A stretch of DNA of 64,000 nucleotides from the NCBI RefSeq assembly GCF_900114215.1, contig NZ_FOSG01000003.1, positions 310,001-374,000 on the forward strand, read 5' to 3'. Of this stretch, positions 26,764-34,900 are shown piece by piece. The notes under the pieces were generated by a model. That model saw only the letters and a program-made list of their open reading frames with translations, had not been told where the DNA came from and searched no databases. The position numbers and the translations under genes were made by a program. How positions within the stretch are numbered: position 1 is the first letter of the stretch; every line of letters starts with the position of its first letter. This DNA comes from Streptomyces mangrovi (GTDB lineage Bacteria; Actinomycetota; Actinomycetes; Streptomycetales; Streptomycetaceae).

Positions 26764-27993
26764 GTGAACACCGCCCCGCCTTCCGCCCCCGCCACCCCCG
26801 GGGACGCCCTGGACGTCCAGCCGACCCCGCTGGCCCTGCTCCTCCTCGGCCGCGACGCCGACCCGAGGAGCGAGCGCGGAGTGGAGTGCCCCGGCGACCT
26901 GCCCTCCCCGTCGGACCCCGGCCTGATCGAGCGCGCCCGCGCGGCCAAGGAGCGGCTGGGCGAGAAGGTCTTCGTGCTCGGCCACCACTACCAGCGCGAC
27001 GAGGTCATCCAGTTCGCCGACGTCACCGGCGACTCCTTCAAGCTCGCCCGGGACGCCGCCGCCCGCCCGGAGGCGGAGTACATCGTCTTCTGCGGCGTGC
27101 ACTTCATGGCCGAGTCCGCCGACATCCTCACCTCCGACCGGCAGCAGGTCGTCCTGCCCGACCTGGCGGCGGGCTGCTCCATGGCGGACATGGCCACCGC
27201 CGAGCAGGTCGCCGAGTGCTGGGACGTGCTGACCGAGGCGGGCGTCGCCGACGCCACCGTCCCGGTCTCGTACATGAACTCCTCGGCCGACATCAAGGCC
27301 TTCACCGGGCGGCACGGCGGCACCATCTGCACCTCCTCCAACGCCGGGCGGGCGCTGGACTGGGCCTTCGGGCAGGGGGAGAAGGTGCTGTTCCTGCCCG
27401 ACCAGCACCTGGGCCGCAACACCGCCGTGCGGGACATGGGGATGTCCCTGGAGGACTGCGTCGTCTACAACCCGCACAAGCCGAACGGCGGTCTGACCCC
27501 CGAGGAGCTGCGGGCGGCGAAGATGATCCTGTGGCGCGGCCACTGCTCGGTGCACGGGCGCTTCACCCTGGACTCGGTCCGCGACGTGCGCGAGCGCGTC
27601 CCCGGCGTCAACGTGCTGGTGCACCCCGAGTGCCGCCACGAGGTCGTCGCGGCGGCCGATTACGTGGGTTCCACCGAGTACATCATCAAGACCCTGGAAG
27701 CGGCCCCGGCCGGCTCCAAGTGGGCGATCGGCACCGAGCTCAACCTGGTGCGCCGACTGGCGAACCGCTTCGCCCCTGGCCTGCGGCATGGGGAACCCCA
27801 GGAGGGCAAGGAGATCGTCTTCCTCGACCGGACGGTCTGCTTCTGCTCGACCATGAACCGGATCGACCTGCCCCATCTGGTGTGGGCCCTGGAGTCGCTG
27901 GCCGACGGCAAGGTCGTCAACCGCATCCAGGTCGACCCGGAGACCGAGAAGTTCGCCAAGCTGGCCCTGGAGCGGATGCTCGCCCTGCCGTGA
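26764..27993 (+). CDS. nadA: Quinolinate synthase
   Basis: 409 residues from the GTG at 26764, eight bases after AAAGGG (an in-frame GTG nine bases earlier is possible). It condenses iminoaspartate with dihydroxyacetone phosphate to quinolinate in NAD synthesis. Motifs: GHHYQRDEVIQFAD, GVHFMAESADIL with a cluster Cys just before, SYMNSSADIKA, SNAGRAL, HPECRHEV and CFCSTMNRIDLP. These supply the Cys ligands of the [4Fe-4S] cluster. An N-terminal extension of ~45 residues is typical for actinobacteria. Residues around FAPGLRHGEPQEGKE are encoded by an inserted short palindrome. nadB and nadC are not adjacent. Confidence 0.96.
   Translation: MNTAPPSAPATPGDALDVQPTPLALLLLGRDADPRSERGVECPGDLPSPSDPGLIERARAAKERLGEKVFVLGHHYQRDEVIQFADVTGDSFKLARDAAARPEAEYIVFCGVHFMAESADILTSDRQQVVLPDLAAGCSMADMATAEQVAECWDVLTEAGVADATVPVSYMNSSADIKAFTGRHGGTICTSSNAGRALDWAFGQGEKVLFLPDQHLGRNTAVRDMGMSLEDCVVYNPHKPNGGLTPEELRAAKMILWRGHCSVHGRFTLDSVRDVRERVPGVNVLVHPECRHEVVAAADYVGSTEYIIKTLEAAPAGSKWAIGTELNLVRRLANRFAPGLRHGEPQEGKEIVFLDRTVCFCSTMNRIDLPHLVWALESLADGKVVNRIQVDPETEKFAKLALERMLALP
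27775..27805. repeat. Short palindromic element inside nadA
   Basis: The segment CCTGGCCTGCGGCATGGGG followed by AACCCCAGGAGG has nested arms (CCTGG/CCAGG and GGGG/CCCC) and resembles the element in ctaC. It is in frame and adds a short loop to NadA near residue 340. Confidence 0.5.
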
Positions 27994-28064
27994 TCCCCGG
28001 GGATCGCGCCCGGGACGCGGAAGACACGTGACCGGGCGCGGCGCGGTCGGCCAGGATGGCCGTC

Positions 28065-28970
28065 ATGCTGCTGCGCCCGGTACGCGACCGTGAGGACGAC
28101 GCCCAGGCCGTGCGGTTCGTCGCGGACGCCGCCCTCCTGGCACCGCCGTCCGCCTGCGCCCCGCCGCCCGGTCACGCGCCGCTGCCCGCCGAGGCCGTCC
28201 GCCGCCCGCACCACCCCCGCCATCTGGCCCGTACCGACCCCGGCGGCTGCTGGCTGGCCGAGGACGCCGCCGGACGGCCCGTCGGGGTCGTGCTGTCCGC
28301 GCGGCGGGAGGGCACCTGGGGACTTTCGCTGCTCGCCGTGCTGCCCGAGGCGCGGGGCCGGGGCGTGGGTGGGGCCCTGCTGAAGCGCACGCTGGAGTAC
28401 GGCCGCGGCTGCCTGCGCGGGATCGCCCTGGTGCCGCCCCACCCGGTCGCGGCCCGCGTCTGCCGTCGGGCGGGCCTGGAGCTGCATCCGGCCACCCGGC
28501 TGACGGGAAGGGTCTCGACCGCCTCACTGCCCGCACCCGACGGCGCGGTGGCCGAGGGCGGCCCCGGGGACCGCGACCTGATGGACTCGGTGGACCGGCG
28601 GCTGCGCGGCGGCGCCCGCGGGCCGGACCACGAGGAGCTGCCGCGCCACGCCAGGCTGCTGGTCACCGACGACTTCGCCGGCAGCGGCTACTGCTACCTC
28701 TCCGCGCGGTCCGGAGGTCCCGAAGGCCCCGAGGTCCGGGTGGAGCTGCTGGGCGCGACCTCGCGGCGGCTGGCCACCCGGCTGCTGACCGCCGCCCTGG
28801 GCGCGGCGGGTGAGGGCCGCCGGGTGCGGATCGAGGGCCTCACCGCCGAGCAGCAGTGGGCGCTGGACGTCGGGCTGGCCGCGGGGCTGGAGCCGGACAC
28901 CGCGGGCTGGGTGGGGCTGCGCGGGATGCGGCCGCCGTCGCCGTACGTCCCCTCCGCCGCGTTCCCGTAG
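28065..28970 (+). CDS. GNAT-like acetyltransferase, C-terminal part unassigned
   Basis: 301 residues from the second of two possible ATG codons, eight bases after AGGA (an ATG at 28056 is the alternative). Residues ~60-150 carry a GNAT fold, with LSLLAVLPEARGRGVGGALLKR as the acetyl-CoA pyrophosphate loop (R-G-R-G-V-G). The remaining ~150 residues look like a second, degenerate GNAT-like half (ELLGATSRRLATRLLTAAL). Substrate unknown. It follows nadA by 71 bases on the same strand and is convergent with the PspAA gene. Confidence 0.75.
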   Translation: MLLRPVRDREDDAQAVRFVADAALLAPPSACAPPPGHAPLPAEAVRRPHHPRHLARTDPGGCWLAEDAAGRPVGVVLSARREGTWGLSLLAVLPEARGRGVGGALLKRTLEYGRGCLRGIALVPPHPVAARVCRRAGLELHPATRLTGRVSTASLPAPDGAVAEGGPGDRDLMDSVDRRLRGGARGPDHEELPRHARLLVTDDFAGSGYCYLSARSGGPEGPEVRVELLGATSRRLATRLLTAALGAAGEGRRVRIEGLTAEQQWALDVGLAAGLEPDTAGWVGLRGMRPPSPYVPSAAFP

Positions 28971-29001
28971 CGGGCGCCGCCGCGGAGGGCTCCCGGCCGC
29001 C

Positions 29002-29292
29002 TCAGGCGGGGGCGTCGGCGGGGAACAGTCCGTCCTCGCCCAGCATGGCGCGCACCTCTTCCAGCGTGGCGCCGGGCTCGGGCAGGATCAGGTCCGAGGG
29101 CTCCAGTGCGTCGTCCGGCAGCGGTGTGCCCAGCGAGCGCACGGCGTCCAGCAGGGCTTCGAGGGTGCGGCGGAAGCCCGCCTCGTCACCGTGCTCCATC
29201 TCGTGGAGCAGCTCGTCGTCCAGTGCGTTCAGGCCGGGCAGATGGCTGTCGTCCAGCCTGACCTGCCCCTCACCCATGATCCGTACGATCAC
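29002..29292 (-). CDS. pspAA: PspA-associated protein PspAA
   Basis: 96 residues from a GTG with AAGGAGG upstream. The start IVRIMGEGQVRLDDSHL and the late LPDDALEPSDLILPEPGATLEEVRAML are characteristic of PspAA, a small protein that is nearly always beside PspA in actinobacteria and archaea. It lies 77 bases downstream of the pspA stop on the same strand, so the two form a membrane-stress unit. Its biochemical role is not established; association with PspA and membrane repair is inferred from genomic context. Confidence 0.85.
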   Translation of the reverse strand: MIVRIMGEGQVRLDDSHLPGLNALDDELLHEMEHGDEAGFRRTLEALLDAVRSLGTPLPDDALEPSDLILPEPGATLEEVRAMLGEDGLFPADAPA

Positions 29293-29369
29293 GGCGACCT
29301 CCTTCCGGGCTTCCCGGAGGACGGGTGCCCGGTACGCCGGGGGTGATGCTCCCCGGCGTACCACTGCCT

Positions 29370-30188
29370 CTACTGCTTGTCGAAGCGCGGGGCGTCCTGG
29401 GACCGCGGCGCCTGCTGGGGCTGCTGCTGGGGCTGTGCGGCCTGCTCCTGCCCGCCCTCGATGGCCTGCCGGTCGCCGCTCGTGCCGCCCGCCAGCTCGG
29501 CCTTCATGCGCTGGAGCTCCAGCTCCACGTCGGAGCCGCCGGAGATGCGGTCCAGCTCGGCCGCGATGTCGTCCTTGGCCATCCCGCTGGAGTCGTCCAG
29601 GGCCCCGGAGGCGAGCAGTTCGTCGATCGCCCCGGCCCGGGCCTGGAGCTGTGCGGTCTTGTCCTCGGCCCGCTGGACGGCCAGGCCGACGTCGCCCATC
29701 TCCTCGGAGATGCCGGAGAAGGCCTCGCCGATGCGGGTCTGCGCCTGGGCGGCGGTGTAGGTGGCCTTGATGGTCTCCTTCTTGGTGCGGAAGGCGTCCA
29801 CCTTGGCCTGGAGGCGCTGGGCGGCGAGGGTGAGCTTCTCCTCCTCGCCCTGGAGCGTCTGGTGCTGCTGCTCCAGATCGGCCACCTGCTGCTGGAGGGC
29901 GGCGCGGCGGGAGAGCGCCTCGCGCGCCAGGTCCTCGCGGCCGAGGGCGAGCGCCTTGCGGCCCTGGTCCTCGAGCTTGGAGGACTGGCCCTGGAGCTGG
30001 TTGAGCTGGAGCTCCAGCCGCTTGCGGGAGGTCGCCACGTCGGCGACCCCGCGGCGTACCTTCTGCAGCAGTTCGAGCTGCTTCTGGTACGAGTAGTCGA
30101 GTGTCTCGCGCGGATCCTCGGCCCGGTCCAGGGCCTTGTTGGTCTTCGCGCGGAAGATCATCCCCATACGCTTCATGACACCGCTCAT
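29370..30188 (-). CDS. pspA: PspA/IM30 family membrane-stress protein
   Basis: 272 residues starting MSGVMKRMGMIFRAKTNKAL, with the amphipathic N-terminal helix that binds stressed membranes. Residues ~25-215 are the long antiparallel coiled coil (Gln/Glu/Lys/Ala-rich). The C-terminus is Gln/Pro-rich (QEQAAQPQQQPQQAP). The family oligomerises into ESCRT-III-like rods that protect the membrane and proton motive force. The promoter lies in the 237-base spacer shared with the divergent DUF3043 gene. Rv2206-type DUF3043 beside pspA is usual in Streptomyces. Confidence 0.93.
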   Translation of the reverse strand: MSGVMKRMGMIFRAKTNKALDRAEDPRETLDYSYQKQLELLQKVRRGVADVATSRKRLELQLNQLQGQSSKLEDQGRKALALGREDLAREALSRRAALQQQVADLEQQHQTLQGEEEKLTLAAQRLQAKVDAFRTKKETIKATYTAAQAQTRIGEAFSGISEEMGDVGLAVQRAEDKTAQLQARAGAIDELLASGALDDSSGMAKDDIAAELDRISGGSDVELELQRMKAELAGGTSGDRQAIEGGQEQAAQPQQQPQQAPRSQDAPRFDKQ

Positions 30189-30425
30189 GGGCTTCGCGCG
30201 CCCCCTTCGAAGACGGACTGAATCTCGCACACCGACAGGTCCCACCCTACGGGCCCTGCTTCCATTACCGCACTGTTCGGGCCCGGATGTGCTCCTCCTC
30301 CAGGACGATCGGCGAACGGTGTTTCTCCCGCCCAGGAAGTAGCAGGGGCCGCGGCGACCCGCCGTTGCCGGATCGTTCCCCGTGGGGGTGGGGGTCACAC
30401 CTGACCGCCCCGTACTCTTGGCTGT

Positions 30426-31028
30426 GTGTTCCGAAGCCGTTCTCGTGATGAGCAGACCGCGTCCCCCGGCCAGGCCGCGGAGCTGACCAAGCAGCGCCGC
30501 GACCCGCAGGCCCCCAAGGGCCGCCCCACGCCCAAGCGCAGCGAGGCCGAGGCGCTGCGCCGTGCCGTGGCCAAGCCCCCGGCCGACCGCAAGGAGGCCT
30601 CCAGGCGCGCCCGCGAGGCCCGCCGCGCCGAGCTGGCGCGGCAGCGCGAGGCCCTGGCCGGCGGCGACGAGCGCTACCTGCCGGCCCGCGACCGCGGCCC
30701 GGTGCGGCGCTACGCCCGCGACTTCGTCGACGGCAAGTGGCATGTCGCGGAGTTCTTCCTGCCGCTGGCCGTGGTCATCCTGATCCTGAGCATGATGCCG
30801 TCGATGCAGGTGAAGAACGCCTCCCTGCTGCTGTGGCTGGGCGTCATCGTGATGATCGTCGTCGACTCCGTCCTCACCGGCTTCCGGCTGAGGAAGGCCC
30901 TGGCCGAGCGCTTCCCCGACGAGAACCGGCGGGGCGCGGTGGCCTACGCGCTGATGCGCACCCTCCAGATGCGCCGTATGCGGCTGCCCAAGCCGCAGAT
31001 CGCCCGCGGCGAGGCCCCGCGCCGCTGA
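30426..31028 (+). CDS. DUF3043 membrane protein
   Basis: 200 residues with a GTG start. The N-terminal ~100 residues are basic and cytoplasmic (KRSEAEALRRAVAKPPADRKEASRRAREA region with Arg/Lys/Ala heptads), then two membrane helices (~113-132 and ~137-158) and a basic tail ending RMRLPKPQIARGE. It matches DUF3043, found throughout actinobacteria. Function unknown; conserved neighbour of PspA suggests envelope involvement. A -10-like TACTCT lies nine bases upstream of the start, so the transcript may be almost leaderless. The methyltransferase-like gene begins two bases after its stop. Confidence 0.85.
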   Translation: MFRSRSRDEQTASPGQAAELTKQRRDPQAPKGRPTPKRSEAEALRRAVAKPPADRKEASRRAREARRAELARQREALAGGDERYLPARDRGPVRRYARDFVDGKWHVAEFFLPLAVVILILSMMPSMQVKNASLLLWLGVIVMIVVDSVLTGFRLRKALAERFPDENRRGAVAYALMRTLQMRRMRLPKPQIARGEAPRR

Positions 31029-31030
31029 CG

Positions 31031-31858
31031 GTGCGCGAAACCGAGCCCCTGTCCCGACGGAGCAGCGACGGACCACCGGCGGACCCATCGATGGACACAG
31101 CCGTACGACACGACGAGCACCACGCGCACCCACCGCGCGACGCCCTGCCCCCCGACGACGCCGTGGGGCAGGCGCTGGTCGCCCGGCAGCTGGACGAGCA
31201 GATCGCCTCGCGCTTCCCCGTGGGGCGGCGGCTGCGCGTCCTGGACGTGGCGCTGCGCCACGGGCTGCAGGCGCTGGCCCTGGCCCGCGCCGGGCACGAG
31301 GTGACCGGGCTGGAGTCCGACCCCGAACTGGCGGACGCCGTACGCCGGGGCCTTGAGGAGGAGCCGGCGGGCATACGGGAGCGGATGCGCGTCGTCCCGG
31401 GCGACAGCCGCAGCACCGGCGCGCACTTCCTGCCCGGCTCCTTCGACGTGGTGCTCTGCCACGGGGTACTGGCTCCCGGTGACGAGGCGGGACCGCTGCT
31501 GGCCGGGCTGGGCCGGGTGCTGGCCCCCGGCGGTCTGCTGTCGCTGCTGGTGCCCAACACCGAGGCGGCGGCCATGCGGCCGGGACTGGCCGGCGACTGG
31601 GCCGGTGCCCTGGCCCGCCTCGCCCCGCCCGGCCCGGCCGAGCGCGCACTGCGCCGCGAGGCGCTGAACGCCACCCTGGCCGGGATGAGCACTCCGGTGC
31701 ACCGGTGGTACGGGGTGCGGGTCTTCACCGGTGAGGGCGGTGCCCTGCCCGGCGGCGAGGCCGGGCAGCGGCTGCTGGCCGCCGAGGAGCGGGCCGGGCG
31801 CACCGACCCCTACCGCGCGGTGGCGGCGCTGCTGCACCTGTGCGCCGTACGCGGCTGA
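31031..31858 (+). CDS. Methyltransferase-like protein with altered SAM motif I
   Basis: 275 residues from the GTG at 31031, almost touching the DUF3043 stop; an ATG at 31091 (MDTAVRHDEHH) is the alternative. The Rossmann-like order RLRVLDVALRHGLQALALARAGHEVTGLE is displayed here only in part: strand 1 then VALRHGLQ where class I enzymes have DxGxGxG. Motif II (TGLESD), motif IV (FDVVLCHGVL) and PGGLLSLLV are normal. Missing glycines in motif I make SAM binding doubtful, so it may be a pseudo-enzyme or a specialised variant. Function unknown. Confidence 0.75.
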   Translation: MRETEPLSRRSSDGPPADPSMDTAVRHDEHHAHPPRDALPPDDAVGQALVARQLDEQIASRFPVGRRLRVLDVALRHGLQALALARAGHEVTGLESDPELADAVRRGLEEEPAGIRERMRVVPGDSRSTGAHFLPGSFDVVLCHGVLAPGDEAGPLLAGLGRVLAPGGLLSLLVPNTEAAAMRPGLAGDWAGALARLAPPGPAERALRREALNATLAGMSTPVHRWYGVRVFTGEGGALPGGEAGQRLLAAEERAGRTDPYRAVAALLHLCAVRG

Positions 31859-32035
31859 GCGTCCCGCTCCCGCCCGCGGCCCGCGCGCCCCGTGCGTGTG
31901 CCGGGCGTGTCACGGTTTCCGGCGGCCTCCCCGGGGGCACCCGGAGGCTCCGCGGTCCGGTCGTTTCCGGCCGCGGGGTCCGGCGGAAGACCGGCGCAGG
32001 ACCTGCGGAAGACCAGCGAGGGGGCGCTCGTTCCC

Positions 32036-33100
32036 ATGACCCGTTCCCCACTGCGCGGCGGGCGCCGCGCGGGCGCCGCCGCCCTGTGCGCGGCCGCCGT
32101 GCTGTTCACCGGCTGCACCGGCTCGGACTCCTCCGGCGGCGCCGGCGCCTCGCCCTCCCCCAGCGCCACCGTCCCCGTGCCGGCCACGGCCGGCGATCTG
32201 CAGGAGTCCTTCCAGAAGGTGGTCGACCAGGTCCTGCCGTCCGTCGTCCAGGTCACCACCGGGGAGGGACTGGGTTCGGGCGTGGTCTACGACGGCGAGG
32301 GCCACATCGTCACCAACGCCCATGTGGTGGGCGACGCCGAGCGGTTCCGGATCACCATGGCCACCGGGCGGGACGAGCTGGACGCGGAGCTGGTCGCCAG
32401 CTACCCGGAGGAGGACCTGGCGGTGGTGAAACTCACCGATCCGCCCCCCGGCCTGCGCCCGGCGACCTTCGGGGACTCCGGTGAGGTGGACGTCGGCCAG
32501 ATCGTCCTGGCCATGGGCAACCCGCTGGGGCTGTCCTCCAGCGTCACCGAGGGGATCATCTCGGCCACCGGCCGCGCCATCAGCGAGGGCAGCGCCGAGG
32601 CCACCATCGGCAACCTGATCCAGACCTCGGCGCCGATCAACCCGGGCAACAGCGGCGGTGCGCTGGTCGACCTCTCCGGCCGCGTCATCGGTGTGCCCAC
32701 CCTGGCCGCCCGCTCCCCCGGCGGGAACGGCGGCACTGCGCCGGGTCTGGGCTTCGCCATCCCCTCCGACACCGTGCGGCACCTGGCCGACCAGATGATC
32801 GAGCACGGCGAGGTGGTCGACTCCGACGAGGCGGCGATCGAGGCGACGGTGCGCACCGTCCTGGGCGAGGACTACCGGCCCGCCGGGGTCGCGATCGTGC
32901 AGGCCCAGGAGGGCGGCGCGGCGGACGAGGCCGGGCTCCGGGCGGGTGATGTGATCGTCGGGCTCGGCGGCGAGGAGATCCCGGACACCACCGCGCTGGC
33001 GGAGGCGCTGGCCTCCCGCGAGCCGGGTGACAGGGTGGAGGTCGTCTACCGGCGCGACGGCGGGGAGCGGAGCGTCACGGTCACCCTCGGCGAGCGCTGA
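32036..33100 (+). CDS. HtrA/DegP-type serine protease lipoprotein with PDZ domain
   Basis: 354 residues. The lipobox LFTGC gives a lipidated Cys27, followed by a Ser/Pro/Ala linker. The trypsin-like domain (~55-240) has the triad His96 (TNAHVVG), Asp127 (EEDLAVVKL) and Ser206 (NPGNSGGAL). A single PDZ domain fills ~255-350 (AGLRAGDVIVGLGGEEI). It would degrade or refold damaged exported proteins. The ATG is chosen because the signal peptide then starts normally (MTRSPLRGGRRAG). Monocistronic in appearance. Confidence 0.93.
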   Translation: MTRSPLRGGRRAGAAALCAAAVLFTGCTGSDSSGGAGASPSPSATVPVPATAGDLQESFQKVVDQVLPSVVQVTTGEGLGSGVVYDGEGHIVTNAHVVGDAERFRITMATGRDELDAELVASYPEEDLAVVKLTDPPPGLRPATFGDSGEVDVGQIVLAMGNPLGLSSSVTEGIISATGRAISEGSAEATIGNLIQTSAPINPGNSGGALVDLSGRVIGVPTLAARSPGGNGGTAPGLGFAIPSDTVRHLADQMIEHGEVVDSDEAAIEATVRTVLGEDYRPAGVAIVQAQEGGAADEAGLRAGDVIVGLGGEEIPDTTALAEALASREPGDRVEVVYRRDGGERSVTVTLGER

Positions 33101-33140
33101 CGGGCCCCGCGGTACCCGGACGCGCCGGCCCCGGACGCAC

Positions 33141-33185
33141 GGATCCCGGGCACGCGGATCCCGGGCACGCGGATCCCGGGCACGC
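33141..33185. repeat. Three tandem copies of a 15-bp unit
   Basis: GGATCCCGGGCACGC is repeated three times exactly between the HtrA gene and the small minus-strand gene. A 12-bp palindrome GGGACCGGTCCC (33187-33198) follows and may form part of a terminator. Confidence 0.9.
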
Positions 33186-33230
33186 GGGGACCGGTCCCGG
33201 AAGGAACCGGCCCCCGCCGGTCCCGGGCCC

Positions 33231-33443
33231 TCAGGCCTCCTCGGCCGCGCTCAGGCTCATGGGCCCGTAGATCTCGGTGCCGTCCTCCAGCAGCCTCACC
33301 TGCTCGACACCGCCCTCCAGCAGTTCCCTCCAGGTCTCGCCGATCCAGCTCTCCGCGTCCCCCTGGGTGGAGAACTCCTCCGGCCGGACGGCCGGTTCCG
33401 TCTCCGTGCCGTCGGCCTTCTCGAACCGCCACGTCCACGCCAT
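33231..33443 (-). CDS. Small conserved protein, function unknown
   Basis: 70 residues with GGGGAGG before the ATG. The sequence begins MAWTWRFEKADGTE and ends with DGTEIYGPMSLSAAEEA, acidic with several Trp. Similar ~70-residue proteins occur across Streptomyces, without known function. It is convergent with the HtrA gene and divergent from the cobU gene. Confidence 0.7.
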   Translation of the reverse strand: MAWTWRFEKADGTETEPAVRPEEFSTQGDAESWIGETWRELLEGGVEQVRLLEDGTEIYGPMSLSAAEEA

Positions 33444-33634
33444 GTGCGCCTCCCCTGTCCCTTGTCCGTACCTTGTCCGCGGCCGGTCCCCGTGCCGTAC
33501 CGCGCCGGGTGCCGCCGTACGTTCCACAGATCCTGTCCCGCTGTCCGCAGGTTAGGCCCTGCCCGGCCGATCCGCGCGGACCGGCCCGGCCCCCCCTCGC
33601 GCGGCGGCCCGGCGGGGCGCGAGACGATCGTGCC

Positions 33635-34858
33635 GTGGAACTGACTCTGCTCGGCACCGGCGCCCCCGCCGGCCTTCCCCGGCCCGGCTGTCCCTGCGCG
33701 GCCTGCGCCACCGCCGCCCGCGCCCGGGCGCGGGCGGCGACCGCGCTGCTCGTGGACGGCGTCCTGCTGCTCGACCTGACCCCCGGCCCCGCTCTGGCCG
33801 CCGCCAGAGCGGGCAGCTCGCTGCACGGTGTGCGGCAGGTGCTGCTGTCCCACTCCCCCGAGGGGCCCCGCGAGGGGCCGGCGCCGGAGGTCCCGGCCGG
33901 GCTGCCCGCGCCGGTGCGGGTGCCCGACGGGCGGAGGCTGACGCTGATCAGCGGCCACCGGGTGCGGGCGGTGGCGCTGGACGCGCCGGGCACCGGGTAC
34001 GAGATCGGCGGGCCCGACGGCGAGCGCCTGCTGTACCTGCCGCCGGGGGCCGGGCCCTCGGACCTGCCGTCCGACGGCTCGCGCACCCCGTACGCCCTGG
34101 TGCTGATGGACGTCCTGGGCCGTCCCGACGCCCTCGCCCGGCTGCGGGCGGCCGGCGCCGTGGGCCCGACCACGGACGTGCTGGCCGTCCACATCGACCA
34201 CGACGTGCCGCCCGGCGCGGAGCTGCACCGGCGGCTGGCCGCGGCGGGGGCCCGTACCGAGCCGGACGGCGCCACGGTGGTGGTCGGCGACTACCGGGCG
34301 GTCCCCGATCTGCCCCGGCGCACGCTGGTCCTGGGCGGCGCGCGCTCGGGCAAGTCCGCCGAGGCCGAGCGGCGGCTGGCGGCCTTCCCGGACGTGCTGT
34401 ACGTCGCCACGGGCGGCGGCCGGGACGGCGACCGGGAGTGGGCGGCCCGGGTGGCCGCCCACCGGGAGCGCCGCCCGCCCTCCTGGCGTACGGCCGAGAC
34501 CTGCGATCTGGTGCCGCTGCTCACCGCCGAGAACGCCCCGCCGGTGCTGGTCGACTGCCTGGCCCTGTGGTTGACCGACGCCATGGACCGCGCCGGCGCC
34601 TGGGACGACGACCGCTGGAGAAGCGGCGAGGCCCCCCGCGCGCTGGCCGGGCGGACCGGCGCCCTGGTCGCGGCCTTCCGCGCCGCCTCCCGCACGGTGG
34701 TGGCGGTCAGCAACGAGGTCGGCTCGGGCGTGGTGCCCGCCACCGCCGCGGGCCGCCGCTTCCGCGACGAGCTGGGCCGGCTGAACGCGGCGGTGGCGGC
34801 CGAGTGCGAGCACGTCCTGCTGGTCACGGCGGGCACCGCCCAGCCGCTGCGCGGCTGA
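33635..34858 (+). CDS. cobU: CobU (adenosylcobinamide kinase/guanylyltransferase) fused to degenerate MBL-like domain
   Basis: 407 residues from GTG (MELTLLGTGAPAGLPRPG). Residues 1-~220 resemble a PhnP-like metallo-beta-lactamase domain: GCPCAAC zinc-type cluster and AVHIDHD remain, but the HxHxDH site reads SHSPEG, so the di-metal centre is broken. Residues ~228-407 are CobU: P-loop GGARSGKS (~234-241), EVGSGVVP and the RFRDELGRLN end. CobU phosphorylates adenosylcobinamide and adds GMP. It is followed by cobT and cobS in the same direction, so the three complete the nucleotide-loop assembly of cobalamin. Confidence 0.9.
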   Translation: MELTLLGTGAPAGLPRPGCPCAACATAARARARAATALLVDGVLLLDLTPGPALAAARAGSSLHGVRQVLLSHSPEGPREGPAPEVPAGLPAPVRVPDGRRLTLISGHRVRAVALDAPGTGYEIGGPDGERLLYLPPGAGPSDLPSDGSRTPYALVLMDVLGRPDALARLRAAGAVGPTTDVLAVHIDHDVPPGAELHRRLAAAGARTEPDGATVVVGDYRAVPDLPRRTLVLGGARSGKSAEAERRLAAFPDVLYVATGGGRDGDREWAARVAAHRERRPPSWRTAETCDLVPLLTAENAPPVLVDCLALWLTDAMDRAGAWDDDRWRSGEAPRALAGRTGALVAAFRAASRTVVAVSNEVGSGVVPATAAGRRFRDELGRLNAAVAAECEHVLLVTAGTAQPLRG

Positions 34859-34900
34859 GCGCCGGCCGGGAGCCGTACGGGGAACGGTAGTGTCGCCCCC

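Noticed and set aside
26632..27876. Minus-strand open frame opposite nadA
   Set aside because: Antisense of a fully recognisable nadA; also overlaps the nadA operators.
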